NCBI GenBank assembly: GCA_937925695.1
Contig: CALAMD010000058.1
Coordinates: 1 to 9,266, forward strand
Direction: 5' to 3'
Length of the DNA: 9,266 bases
DNA from: an uncultured Bacillaceae bacterium
GTDB lineage: Bacteria; Bacillota; Bacilli; Bacillales; Amphibacillaceae
Shown: positions 1-7,105 of the stretch, one piece after another
Numbering within the stretch: the first letter of the stretch is position 1
Layout: every line of letters starts with the position of its first letter
The notes under the pieces: generated by a model
The model's database searches: none
Told to the model about the DNA's origin: nothing
What the model saw: the letters and a program-made list of their open reading frames with translations, nothing else
Position numbers and translations under genes: made by a program

Positions 1-297
1 TCATTCATATCAGCCCTTCGATTTTGTTAAGCATAATTTTCCCCAAAAGAAAAAATATAAACAAAAATGTAACAGGTTCTTTCATTCAAAAAGTCACCAC
101 GGTATTTATAAGCAGATTCCTCATCTTTTGCATAGTCAGGGTAAGATGCTGTTTAGATGTTTAAGTAAATGACCACCAGTACAACGTAAACCATTCATAG
201 ACTATATTTTGTCCTAACAAGTAAGTAGATGAAAAGACAAGGTGATCACTGTATTATTGTTACTCCTTTACCCTTGATTCTGTTATGCTAATACTAA

Positions 298-311
298 TGT
301 TAGCGCTTTTT
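298..311. promoter_or_regulatory. CRE-like / LacI-family operator upstream of galK
   Basis: The sequence TGTTAGCGCTTTTT resembles the catabolite response element bound by CcpA (core TGNAARCGNWWWCA). The TG, the AGCG centre and the T-rich right half match, but one central base and the final CA do not. LacI-family galactose regulators bind related sites with a central CG, so a local GalR-type repressor is an alternative reader. It sits about 185 bases before the galK start, a sensible place for carbon catabolite control of a galactose operon. The assignment rests on the motif only. Confidence 0.4.
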
Positions 312-369
312 TATGTTCATTTATTTTTATTGATCTGATCACACCCATTTTCCCCATATATAACAAAAT

Positions 370-399
370 AGACTATTGAATATTATCACAATTTATAGT
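370..399 (+). promoter_or_regulatory. Candidate sigma-A promoter for the gal operon
   Basis: A -35-like TAGACT (370-375) is separated by 18 bases from a good -10 box TATAGT (394-399). Initiation would be expected near 406, giving a leader of about 90 bases before galK. The -35 box is weak, which would suit a promoter that needs activation or is normally repressed. Other AT-rich hexamers (TATATA at 357-362, and an extended -10 TGTTATGCT at 281-289) are competing candidates. Confidence 0.35.
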
Positions 400-408
400 A
401 CGCTTAAG

Positions 409-428
409 TTAGTTAATTTAATTAATTA
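409..428. promoter_or_regulatory. AT-rich near-palindrome, possible repressor operator
   Basis: The 20-base stretch beginning TTAGTTAATTTAATTAA lies directly after the predicted gal transcription start, where a bound repressor would block initiation. Its central word TTAATTTAATT also occurs in the promoter region of the ROK regulator gene (within 6534-6557). ROK repressors such as XylR recognise AT-rich inverted repeats with TTAGTTT-like half sites, so this could be the ROK target. AT-rich words recur by chance in such DNA, so the call is tentative. Confidence 0.3.
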
Positions 429-495
429 TGTATATCTTTTAATAGCAAAAGGACGTTTTACACTTTTTTCGATGAACTATTGGGAGGTTTCAACA

Positions 496-1677
496 ATGTT
501 AATCTCAGACTTAACAGCAACATTTCAAGAAATATTTCAAACAAGAGAACAACCACGGATATTTTTCGCACCAGGACGGATCAATTTAATTGGTGAACAT
601 ACGGACTACAATGGCGGGCATGTGTTCCCTGCAACGATCTCATTTGGAACGTATGCCTTAGCAAGAAAGAGAACCGATAACAAGCTACGATTTTATTCGC
701 TGAATTTTTCAGAGCTTGGTATTATTGAAGGAAGCATGGATCAGTTGTCATATCAAAAACAGGATGATTGGGCCAATTATCCAAAGGGTATGATAACTTT
801 TATGAAACAAGCTGGTCATTTGATTGATACTGGTTTAGATATTCTTTATTATGGCGATATTCCTAACCGGGCTGGTCTGTCATCATCAGCTTCGATTGAA
901 ATGGTGACAGGAGTACTATTGGAAGGTTTATTCGATTTGTCCATCGATCGGATTGATATGATCAAGCTCGGCCAAAAGGTAGAAAATGAATATATCGGTG
1001 TGAATAGCGGAATCATGGATCAATTTGCTGTTGGCATGGGTAAAAAAGATCACGCAATTCATTTGAACACGGAAACACTAGCATACGAATACGCACCGAT
1101 CCAACTACAAGATCATGTGATTATGATTATCCATACGAACAAACCACGAACCCTTGCAGACTCAAAATATAACGAAAGACGCCAACAATGTGAGGAAGCG
1201 CTAGCCGACTTACAAAACGAATTAAATATTACTAGTCTTGGCGAACTGTCCAAGGAACAATTCGAACAAAACAAACATTTGATTAAAAATGAAACGAATC
1301 GTAAACGAGCAAAACACGCTGTATACGAAAATGAACGGACAATTGAAGCCTTACAAAAACTAAAAGCAGGAGATCTCAAGGCGTTTGGCCAATTGATGAA
1401 TGAATCCCACTTATCCCTTCAACATGACTATGAAGTAACTGGTATTGAACTAGATACGATTGTTACGACTGCTTGGCAACTAGACGGAGTACTAGGTGCT
1501 CGTATGACCGGTGCTGGTTTTGGCGGTTGTGCCATCGCGATTGTTGACAAAAATCAAGTAACTGAATTTAAGCAACAAGTCAATCAAGTTTATCGTGAGA
1601 CAGTAGGTTATGACGCCACATTTTATATCGCAGAAATCGGCAATGGCGCAAAAGAAATAACAGAAGGAGTGAAATAA
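496..1677 (+). CDS. galK: Galactokinase
   Basis: Cytoplasmic GHMP-family kinase that phosphorylates alpha-D-galactose with ATP to galactose 1-phosphate, the entry step of the Leloir pathway. The 393-residue length is normal for the family. Visible motifs are the galactokinase signature at residues 27-38 (GRINLIGEHTDY), the GHMP ATP-binding loop at about 123-133 (P-N-R-A-G-L-S-S-S-A-S), the catalytic Asp175 in GIMDQF, and the C-terminal glycine-rich GAGFGGC motif. The start is the ATG at 496, which has a good GGGAGG site 9 bases upstream and begins at the usual N-terminus; the same frame is open back to 376, but that part covers the leader and promoter and lacks a ribosome site. The ATP loop carries Asn-Arg where Gly-Ala or similar small residues are usual. 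It is the first gene of galKETM, and its stop codon directly abuts the galE start. Confidence 0.96.
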   Translation: MLISDLTATFQEIFQTREQPRIFFAPGRINLIGEHTDYNGGHVFPATISFGTYALARKRTDNKLRFYSLNFSELGIIEGSMDQLSYQKQDDWANYPKGMITFMKQAGHLIDTGLDILYYGDIPNRAGLSSSASIEMVTGVLLEGLFDLSIDRIDMIKLGQKVENEYIGVNSGIMDQFAVGMGKKDHAIHLNTETLAYEYAPIQLQDHVIMIIHTNKPRTLADSKYNERRQQCEEALADLQNELNITSLGELSKEQFEQNKHLIKNETNRKRAKHAVYENERTIEALQKLKAGDLKAFGQLMNESHLSLQHDYEVTGIELDTIVTTAWQLDGVLGARMTGAGFGGCAIAIVDKNQVTEFKQQVNQVYRETVGYDATFYIAEIGNGAKEITEGVK

Positions 1678-2682
1678 ATGAGCATTCTTGTATTAGGTGG
1701 AGCCGGCTATATTGGATCCCATGCCGTTTACCAGCTAATTGATCAAAATAAAGACGTTGTCGTCATCGATAATTTGCAAACGGGCCATCGGGGTGCCGTC
1801 CATCCAAAAGCAACTTTTTATGAAGGCGATATCCGAGACCTAGATTTTCTCCGGCAGGTCTTTCAACATGAGAACATTGATGCCGTCATTCATTTTGCCG
1901 CTAATTCCTTAGTCGGTGAATCAATGGAACAACCACTCATCTATTTTGATAATAATGTTTACGGTACCCAACAACTACTCCAAGCGATGATTGAACATAA
2001 CGTTAAAAAAATTGTCTTCTCTTCGACCGCAGCAACATACGGCGAACCTGAGGTCGTGCCAATTACGGAGGATATGGAAACTAAGCCGACAAATACGTAT
2101 GGGGAAACAAAATTAACGATGGAAAAAATGATGAAATGGGTAGCCAAAGCCCACGGTATTAAATATGTTTCCTTACGTTATTTTAACGTAGCTGGCGCTA
2201 GAGAAACGGGCGAAATTGGTGAAGACCATGATCCAGAAACCCATTTAATACCGATTATCTTACAAACTGCTTTAGGTAAACGTCCCCATATCACCATTTT
2301 TGGTGATGATTACGATACACCAGATGGAACGTGTATCCGGGACTACATTCATGTTGAAGATTTGATCGATGCCCATTTACTAGCATTATATTATTTAAAC
2401 AATGGCGGTAAAAGTGATATATTTAACTTGGGTAGTAGCCAGGGATTTTCTGTAAAAGAAATGATTGAGGCAGCAAGAAAAGTAACCGGGAAACCTATTC
2501 CTGCACAAATTGGTGAAAGACGTCCAGGCGATCCTAGCATTCTCATAGCCAGTTCCGAAAAAGCGCGTAAAATTTTAGGCTGGAAACCCGCAAGGACTTC
2601 AATTGAAAAAATCATTGAAGATGCGTGGCGTTGGCATGTTAACCATCCTGAAGGATACAGTAAGGACGTGAATGAGCTATGA
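1678..2682 (+). CDS. galE: UDP-glucose 4-epimerase
   Basis: NAD-dependent short-chain dehydrogenase/reductase that interconverts UDP-galactose and UDP-glucose, regenerating the UDP-glucose used by GalT and supplying UDP-galactose for surface polymers. The 334-residue length is typical. The Rossmann motif GGAGYIGSH is at residues 7-15. The catalytic site is formed by Thr117 (in FSSTAATYG, equivalent to the Ser of E. coli GalE), Tyr141 and Lys145 in the YxxxK motif. A conserved LRYFNVAGA segment follows at about 166-174. The ATG comes immediately after the galK stop, and its AGAAGGAG ribosome site lies inside the end of galK, so the two are transcribed together and probably coupled in translation. 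The stop overlaps the galT start by four bases (ATGA). Confidence 0.96.
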   Translation: MSILVLGGAGYIGSHAVYQLIDQNKDVVVIDNLQTGHRGAVHPKATFYEGDIRDLDFLRQVFQHENIDAVIHFAANSLVGESMEQPLIYFDNNVYGTQQLLQAMIEHNVKKIVFSSTAATYGEPEVVPITEDMETKPTNTYGETKLTMEKMMKWVAKAHGIKYVSLRYFNVAGARETGEIGEDHDPETHLIPIILQTALGKRPHITIFGDDYDTPDGTCIRDYIHVEDLIDAHLLALYYLNNGGKSDIFNLGSSQGFSVKEMIEAARKVTGKPIPAQIGERRPGDPSILIASSEKARKILGWKPARTSIEKIIEDAWRWHVNHPEGYSKDVNEL

Positions 2683-4157
2683 TTTACCAACATATTGAAG
2701 GACTCATTCAACAAGCCCTCGACAAACAATTAATAGATCGCCAAGATGAAATTTACGTTCGGAATCAAGTATTGTCACTTTTACAACTTGATGCATATCC
2801 CGAAACAAACATCCTACCAACAGAGGATTCCATTCCTAACATTTTAGAAAAAATCGTTGCTTATGCGATCGACAATGGGATGATTGAAAACGTTTTTGAT
2901 GACAAAGAAGTGCTCGCCGCCAATATTATGAATTGTTTTATTGCCCGTCCATCTGTGATTAACGAAACCTTTTATGAAAAATATGCACGTTCACCTAAGG
3001 AAGCGACAGATTATTTTTATCATTTAAGCCAGCATAGCCATTACATTCAAACAAACCGTATCGCCAAAAACATTCATTTTAAAGCAGATACTGTCTATGG
3101 TGAACTGGATATTACGATTAATTTGTCAAAGCCTGAAAAGGATCCGGAACAAATTAAACGTGAACGAGAACTAAAACAAGATATTAACTATCCGAAATGT
3201 GTATTATGCATTGAAAATGAAGGTTATCGCGGAAGAACAGGCTATCCAGCCCGTGCCAATCACCGAATCATTAAAGTAACCTTAAACAATGAAAATTGGT
3301 ATTTCCAATATTCACCCTATGTTTATTATAATGAACATAGTATATTGCTTTCAGAACAACATCGTGATATGAAAATCGATCGGCGAACATTTGCTAATTT
3401 ACTGGCGTTTATTGAGAAATTTCCGCACTATTTTATTGGTTCTAACGCAGATTTACCAATTGTTGGTGGATCCATTCTCAGTCACGATCATTATCAAGCA
3501 GGAAGATATGTATTCCCAATGACGAATGCAACCAATGCATTTACCTTTAGCCTTAAGAATTTCCCTGATGTAACAGCTGCGGTTTTGAATTGGCCACTCT
3601 CAACAATTCGTCTGCAGTGTCAAGACAAAAACAAATTAGTTGAAGCAGCGGATTATATCCTGTCAACATGGAAGACGTATGAAGATGAAGAAGCCGAAAT
3701 CATTCCTTTCAGTGGTGACACACCACACAATACAATCACACCGATTGCCCGGATGCGCAATCAACAATTCGAGCTCGATCTCGTCTTACGGAATAACCGG
3801 ACGAATGAAGAACATCCACTCGGTATTTTTCATCCTCATGCTGACGTGCATCATATTAAAAAAGAAAATATCGGCCTAATCGAAGTGATGGGCTTAGCTG
3901 TTTTACCAGCTCGGTTAAAAGATGAACTAGCTGAAATTAATAAATTCCTCCAAGGAAAAGACAACCAGATCGAATCTTATCACTTGCCATGGGCCGAACA
4001 ACTTAAAGAACAATATGGCCTGATTGAAGATGAAGCTAAGGTAAAAACAATTCTTCAAACAGAATTAGGCCATAAATTTGCCAGAGTTCTGCAAGATGCT
4101 GGCGTATTTAAAGAAGAACAAACGTTTAAACGCTTTATTAACACATTGAATAGTTAA
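2679..4157 (+). CDS. galT: Galactose-1-phosphate uridylyltransferase, class II
   Basis: Transfers UMP from UDP-glucose to galactose 1-phosphate, giving UDP-galactose and glucose 1-phosphate. At 492 residues it belongs to the long class II form found in Firmicutes rather than the roughly 350-residue class I enzyme of E. coli. Typical class II blocks are visible: ENEGYRGRTGYPARANHRII around 179-198, NEHSILLSEQH around 218-228, and the nucleotidyl-transfer His-x-His in GGSILSHDHYQ around 263-273 (His269 and His271). The start ATG overlaps the galE stop (ATGA), and the only upstream Shine-Dalgarno-like sequence (AAGGA at 2662-2666) is rather distant, so translation is probably coupled to galE. 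A tyrosine at 189 replaces the histidine common before PAR in relatives; whether that matters is unknown. Confidence 0.95.
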   Translation: MIYQHIEGLIQQALDKQLIDRQDEIYVRNQVLSLLQLDAYPETNILPTEDSIPNILEKIVAYAIDNGMIENVFDDKEVLAANIMNCFIARPSVINETFYEKYARSPKEATDYFYHLSQHSHYIQTNRIAKNIHFKADTVYGELDITINLSKPEKDPEQIKRERELKQDINYPKCVLCIENEGYRGRTGYPARANHRIIKVTLNNENWYFQYSPYVYYNEHSILLSEQHRDMKIDRRTFANLLAFIEKFPHYFIGSNADLPIVGGSILSHDHYQAGRYVFPMTNATNAFTFSLKNFPDVTAAVLNWPLSTIRLQCQDKNKLVEAADYILSTWKTYEDEEAEIIPFSGDTPHNTITPIARMRNQQFELDLVLRNNRTNEEHPLGIFHPHADVHHIKKENIGLIEVMGLAVLPARLKDELAEINKFLQGKDNQIESYHLPWAEQLKEQYGLIEDEAKVKTILQTELGHKFARVLQDAGVFKEEQTFKRFINTLNS

Positions 4158-4170
4158 AGGAGCATGGATC

Positions 4171-5208
4171 ATGAACATTGAAACAAAAGATATTTTTAAT
4201 AATTGGAAACGTTATACATTAACTAACGATCATGGAATGAAAGTTAGTTTTCTCGATTTTGGTGGTATCATCACTGAAATACTTGTTCCTGATAAAAATG
4301 GCGTTTTTGAAAATGTCGTTTTAGCTTTTAAAGATGAAGCTGACTATTTAAATAATGGGAGTTACTTCGGTGCCATTACAGGACGAGTAGCCGGTAGAAT
4401 TGCTGGCGCTTCTTTTACGATTGATGGCAACACATATACATTAGAAGCGAATGACGGCGCTAACCATTTGCACGGTGGTACAAAAGGTTTTCACCAAGTG
4501 CTTTGGAAAGGAGAGCCATTCCAAACAGAGGATGTGGTAGGTGTTCGCTTATCCCATACAAGCCCAGATGGGGACGGAGGATATCCTGGAACATTAGAAG
4601 TGACCGTCACGTATACCCTTAATAACGACAACGAATTTCGCATTCATTATGAAGCAACATCAGATAAAACAACACCACTGACGATTACAAACCATTCATA
4701 TTTTAACTTAACTGGTAACTTAAAAGATACGATTGTAAATCATACGCTCACGTTAGCAAGTGACCAATTTGTTGAACTTGATGAATATTTAATCCCAACA
4801 GGGAAGTTGTTAGACGTGGAAGGAACCACCTTTGACTTCCGCCAAGGTAGAAAAATTGCTGATGGTATGAATTCAGATTTTGAACAAAATAAAATCGCCG
4901 ATAATGGTTATGACCATTACTTTATTTTCAATGACCAAAGCGGAGACCAAGTCAAAGTAAAAGATGAGGAAAGTGGTCGCACCCTTGCTGTTCAAACGAA
5001 TCAGCCTGGTATCGTCCTATACACCGGGAATATGGTAGCTAAAGGATTAGCTTTAGCTGAAGGTGAATCCAAACCATATTTAGGCCTCTGCCTCGAAACC
5101 CAAGGTTCACCTGCGTCATTACATCATGATGGTTTTCCAGATATTATCCTGCAAGCTAATGAAAAATATGATAAAGAAACAATCTTTAAATTTGGCGTCG
5201 AAGCATAA
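4171..5208 (+). CDS. galM: Aldose 1-epimerase (galactose mutarotase)
   Basis: Interconverts the alpha and beta anomers of galactose (and glucose), providing the alpha form that galactokinase accepts. The 345-residue length fits the family. Active-site landmarks are visible: the substrate-binding GRVAGRI at about 71-77, NHLHGG at 98-103, the acid His175 in NHSYFN, Asp248 in GYDHYF, and the catalytic base Glu309 in LETQ. The start ATG is 8 bases after an AAAGGAG site that overlaps the galT stop; a nearer ATG at 4164 is out of frame. It is the last gene of the operon, 13 bases after galT, and is followed by a hairpin terminator at 5236-5283. Confidence 0.95.
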   Translation: MNIETKDIFNNWKRYTLTNDHGMKVSFLDFGGIITEILVPDKNGVFENVVLAFKDEADYLNNGSYFGAITGRVAGRIAGASFTIDGNTYTLEANDGANHLHGGTKGFHQVLWKGEPFQTEDVVGVRLSHTSPDGDGGYPGTLEVTVTYTLNNDNEFRIHYEATSDKTTPLTITNHSYFNLTGNLKDTIVNHTLTLASDQFVELDEYLIPTGKLLDVEGTTFDFRQGRKIADGMNSDFEQNKIADNGYDHYFIFNDQSGDQVKVKDEESGRTLAVQTNQPGIVLYTGNMVAKGLALAEGESKPYLGLCLETQGSPASLHHDGFPDIILQANEKYDKETIFKFGVEA

Positions 5209-5235
5209 ATCATAACAATCAAGCAACATAAAAAT

Positions 5236-5283
5236 GCGTCCAACAGGAAGGCTCTTGTGTAACCTATGACCTCTGTTGGACGC
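5236..5283. terminator. Bidirectional terminator between galM and the ROK gene
   Basis: The arms GCGTCCAACAG (5236-5246) and CTGTTGGACGC (5273-5283) are perfectly complementary over 11 base pairs. On the plus strand the stem is followed by TTTCTATTTT, and on the minus strand by ATTTTTATG, so it can end transcripts from both convergent genes. The loop of 26 bases is long for an intrinsic terminator but contains an AGG/CCT pair that could extend the structure. Confidence 0.8.
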
Positions 5284-5297
5284 TTTCTATTTTCACC

Positions 5298-6476
5298 TTA
5301 TATTGTGACTGGATTAAACAAATCAACGAGCAAGAGTGAAACTGCGCCTAATACCGTTGCATCGTCCCCTAAGGAAGAAATAACGACTTCTGTTTGTTTC
5401 GCACTCGGGGTTAAAGCTCGCTTCTCAATCGTTTCTTGAATCACTGGTAAAATAAATTGCTTCGATTTTGTTACCCCACCACCAATAATTATTTTTTCCG
5501 GATTAATAACATGGATTAAGTTGGTTAAACCAATACCAATTATTTCACCTGTACGCTCTAAAATCTCTATACATTTTTTATTCCCGGCTAACGCCATTTG
5601 ATACACATCTTCACCGGTTATCTCTCGTTTATCATGTGTAGCCAGCGTTCTCGTAGCAATCTTACCAATCGCTGGACCAGACACGAAAGTTTGTAAACAA
5701 CCACGATTGCCACATTCACAGCGTTCTCCATCAAGTTCAATCGTCATATGTCCAACTTCACCCGCAATATCTTGCGCACCATGGAACAGCTGACGATTAA
5801 CAACTAAACCAGCCCCGACCCCTCGTCCTATATTTAAAGCTAGCATATGATGTAATTCACCATGATCACCAAACCATGCCTCTCCTAACGCCATGGCCCG
5901 GGCGTCATTTTCCACTTTAACTTCTAAGTCAAATTCATTTTCTAATACTTCCTTAATAGGAATATTTTTCAAAGACAAATTTGGCGCAAATAACGACAAT
6001 CCCGCCTCAACATCGACGACACCATGCATTGCTACACCAATGCCAATTATTTTCTCCATCGATGAAATCGAAGACTCATTTAAGATCGTTTGAATACAAT
6101 CTTTCAAAATGCCTAAAAACTCATCATTGGTAATCGATTCGTGTAACGGTTTCGTCACTCTTTCCCTTATATTACCGGCTAAGTCAGATAGTACACAGAC
6201 AATTGTTTGCGGTCCAGCATCGACACCAATGACATAAAAGGATTTATGATTGATTAATAACAAGGTAGGCTTACGGCCACCTTTAGACTGGCCTAATTCA
6301 CTTTCAATGACAAGGCCTTGCTCAATCAACTCTTTTACATTACTACTGACCGTCGGCGGAGTTAGCTTTGTTTGCTTGGCTATTTCTGCTCGTGAAATTG
6401 GTGCATCTGTCCTAATCTTATTTAGAATGAGTGACTTATTGACAGATTTCATCCATTGAAATGTACCCCGACGCAT
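5298..6476 (-). CDS. ROK-family transcriptional repressor (XylR/NagC-like)
   Basis: Predicted cytoplasmic sugar-responsive DNA-binding protein of 392 residues, the usual size for ROK repressors. Residues about 13-65 form a winged helix-turn-helix (SRAEIAKQTKLTPPTVSSNV). A ROK sugar-binding domain follows, with the family signature at about 215-246 and a zinc site of His243 plus CxCGxxGC (Cys253, Cys255, Cys260). The sugar-site Glu189-Asn190-Asp191 is retained, but the ATP-phosphate motif DxGGT of ROK kinases reads Asp86-Ala-Gly-Pro-Gln-Thr, arguing for a regulator rather than a kinase. The ATG at 6476 is chosen because GAGGAGG sits six bases upstream; a TTG in frame at 6491 precedes that ribosome site. 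It converges on galM. Regulation of the gal operon is inferred from position and a shared AT-rich word; xylose or another sugar is equally possible as effector. Confidence 0.9.
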   Translation of the reverse strand: MRRGTFQWMKSVNKSLILNKIRTDAPISRAEIAKQTKLTPPTVSSNVKELIEQGLVIESELGQSKGGRKPTLLLINHKSFYVIGVDAGPQTIVCVLSDLAGNIRERVTKPLHESITNDEFLGILKDCIQTILNESSISSMEKIIGIGVAMHGVVDVEAGLSLFAPNLSLKNIPIKEVLENEFDLEVKVENDARAMALGEAWFGDHGELHHMLALNIGRGVGAGLVVNRQLFHGAQDIAGEVGHMTIELDGERCECGNRGCLQTFVSGPAIGKIATRTLATHDKREITGEDVYQMALAGNKKCIEILERTGEIIGIGLTNLIHVINPEKIIIGGGVTKSKQFILPVIQETIEKRALTPSAKQTEVVISSLGDDATVLGAVSLLLVDLFNPVTI

Positions 6477-6527
6477 ATTTATCCTCCTCAATTTATCAGT
6501 TATCGTAACAACTTTTTCCTTAATTCT

Positions 6528-6556
6528 ATCATACTTTAATTAATTTAATTTCTAAA
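6528..6556 (-). promoter_or_regulatory. Candidate sigma-A promoter of the ROK gene, with nearby palindromes
   Basis: Reading the minus strand, a -35-like TTTAGA (6551-6556) is followed after 17 bases by TATGAT (6528-6533), a five-of-six match to the -10 consensus. The spacer is an AT-rich element containing TTAATTTAATT, also present in the gal leader, and GTTATCGTAAC (inverted arms GTTA/TAAC) lies in the untranslated leader at 6499-6509. Either could serve autoregulation; neither is proven. Confidence 0.4.
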
Positions 6557-6560
6557 GAAC

Positions 6561-6592
6561 AAACGGTTTCCTGTCGCAACAGAAAACCGTTT
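6561..6592 (-). terminator. Hairpin terminator after the YvrJ-family gene
   Basis: On the minus strand the arms AAACGGTTT and AAACCGTTT enclose a further G-U pair, a CTGT/ACAG helix and a four-base loop, giving a stem of about 14 pairs. It begins 9 bases after the yvrJ stop. The mismatch on the plus strand becomes a G-U pair on the minus strand, supporting the minus direction. The following tract (GTTCTTT, after the TTT of the stem) is only moderately T-rich. It lies immediately upstream of the ROK promoter, insulating it. Confidence 0.7.
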
Positions 6593-6601
6593 ATGCTCAA
6601 T

Positions 6602-6736
6602 TTATCTCATTCTTTCCGGTAGCTCATGGATCGACTCGATTAACACATTGAGTTTCCCTTCAATGCGATGTAGCAAATAGAACGTGACCGCCACCGGAAA
6701 GCCTACTTCCGTTAATACTGACAACCATGAATCCAT
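6602..6736 (-). CDS. YvrJ-family small protein
   Basis: A 44-residue protein starting MDSWLSVLTEVGFPVAVTF and ending HELPERMR. The pattern of a short hydrophobic N-terminal segment (about residues 5-23, VGFPVAVTFYLL) followed by an amphipathic charged helix with IEGKL and ESIHEL is what I recognise as the YvrJ family, small Bacillaceae proteins of unknown function. The hydrophobic stretch suggests membrane association. The ATG has a strong GGGGGAGG site 7 bases upstream. It is the last of three small minus-strand genes. A terminator hairpin ends only about 25 bases before its start, so it has almost no room for its own promoter and should depend on read-through or on a start inside the hairpin region. 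A holin-like (BhlA/UviB) relationship is possible from the general layout but is only a guess. Confidence 0.85.
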   Translation of the reverse strand: MDSWLSVLTEVGFPVAVTFYLLHRIEGKLNVLIESIHELPERMR

Positions 6737-6760
6737 CGAATAACCTCCCCCTCTTCGTTT

Positions 6761-6794
6761 AAAAAAAGACCAGCGACAATGCCACTGGTCTTTT
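6761..6794 (-). terminator. Terminator or attenuator between the DUF2922 and YvrJ genes
   Basis: On the minus strand AAAAGACCAG (6794-6785) pairs with CTGGTCTTTT (6773-6764). Inner G-U, G-C, U-G and C-G pairs follow, closing a three-base loop, and the U run reaches seven residues. The wobble pairs exist only in the minus-strand RNA, fixing the direction. It lies about 54 bases after the DUF2922 stop and directly before the ribosome site of the YvrJ gene, so it would split the small operon and set the level of the last gene. Confidence 0.85.
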
Positions 6795-6847
6795 CACCAA
6801 CGTTATCTCAAGCCTTACTCAGATGAGTGCAATCCGCTCACCTTTCA

Positions 6848-7066
6848 TTACAAGCCTAAATCAATTTCTTCAATGATATTTTCAACGATCCGAGCACCTT
6901 TCTTCGCCACAAGATCACCACCTGAAGAATAAAACACATTTTGAGCAATGATCTCATCCATTGCCGCATTAACGGTTACTGGGTTAACCGGCTCAAGAGG
7001 CTTATCAAGTGTATACTTAACTGTTTTACCGTCCTCATTCTCAAAAAATAACTCTATTCTCTTCAT
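6848..7066 (-). CDS. DUF2922 family protein
   Basis: A 72-residue acidic soluble protein with no signal peptide or membrane segment. It fits the DUF2922 family by the N-terminal strand pattern IELFFENEDGKTV, the central AAMDEIIAQNVF helix and the characteristic SSGGDLVAKKGARIVE motif at about residues 47-62. Family function is unknown. The ATG is preceded by a strong GGAGGAGG site about 6 bases upstream. It lies 39 bases after the DUF1659 gene on the same strand, the usual partnership in Bacillaceae genomes, and is followed by a strong hairpin before the YvrJ gene. Its first half resembles the first half of the DUF1659 neighbour in strand pattern. Confidence 0.9.
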   Translation of the reverse strand: MKRIELFFENEDGKTVKYTLDKPLEPVNPVTVNAAMDEIIAQNVFYSSGGDLVAKKGARIVENIIEEIDLGL

Positions 7067-7105
7067 GTTTTACCTCCTCCCTTTCAAATTCATTGAAATC
7101 AACCA

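Larger units (their letters stand above)
1..495. other. Non-coding leader region upstream of galK
   Basis: No supportable gene lies in these 495 bases. Stop codons are frequent in all frames, and the open frame that runs into galK from 376 has no ribosome binding site at its first ATG. The stretch is AT-rich and holds the probable gal control region: a CRE-like or LacI-type site at 298-311, palindromes at 242-249 and 331-341, a promoter candidate at 370-399 and an AT-rich near-palindrome at 409-428. At the very left edge a minus-strand ATG at position 8 (reading ATG AAT GA) follows a GAAGGG-like sequence, so a divergent gene could begin there, but only seven bases of it would be inside the window and this cannot be judged. 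Confidence 0.6.

Noticed and set aside
30..152. 41-codon open stretch on the minus strand with protein-like composition (contains YPDYAKDEESAYKYRGD)
   Set aside because: It has no start codon after the preceding stop, no ribosome site and no recognised family. It might be a relic of a decayed gene, but chance cannot be excluded.
169..255. Minus-strand open stretch ending in aromatic residues (VYEWFTLYWWSFT)
   Set aside because: It is short, lacks a convincing start and ribosome site, and lies in the gal upstream region; most likely random.
376..495. N-terminal extension of galK by 40 residues
   Set aside because: The extra residues begin without a ribosome site, overlap the predicted promoter and leader, and are absent from the galactokinase family; the ATG at 496 has a good site.
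1113..1379. Minus-strand open frame of 88 codons inside galK
   Set aside because: It is antisense to a clear galK and has cysteine- and serine-rich low-quality composition.
2391..2729. Minus-strand open frame of 112 codons across the galE-galT junction
   Set aside because: It is antisense to two well-supported genes, with no ribosome site and no recognised family.
3640..3879. Plus-strand frame of 79 codons inside galT
   Set aside because: It is out of frame within a well-conserved galT and has no family resemblance.
6477..6491. TTG start extending the ROK protein by five residues
   Set aside because: The extension would translate the AGGAGG ribosome site itself; the ATG at 6476 is well placed behind it.
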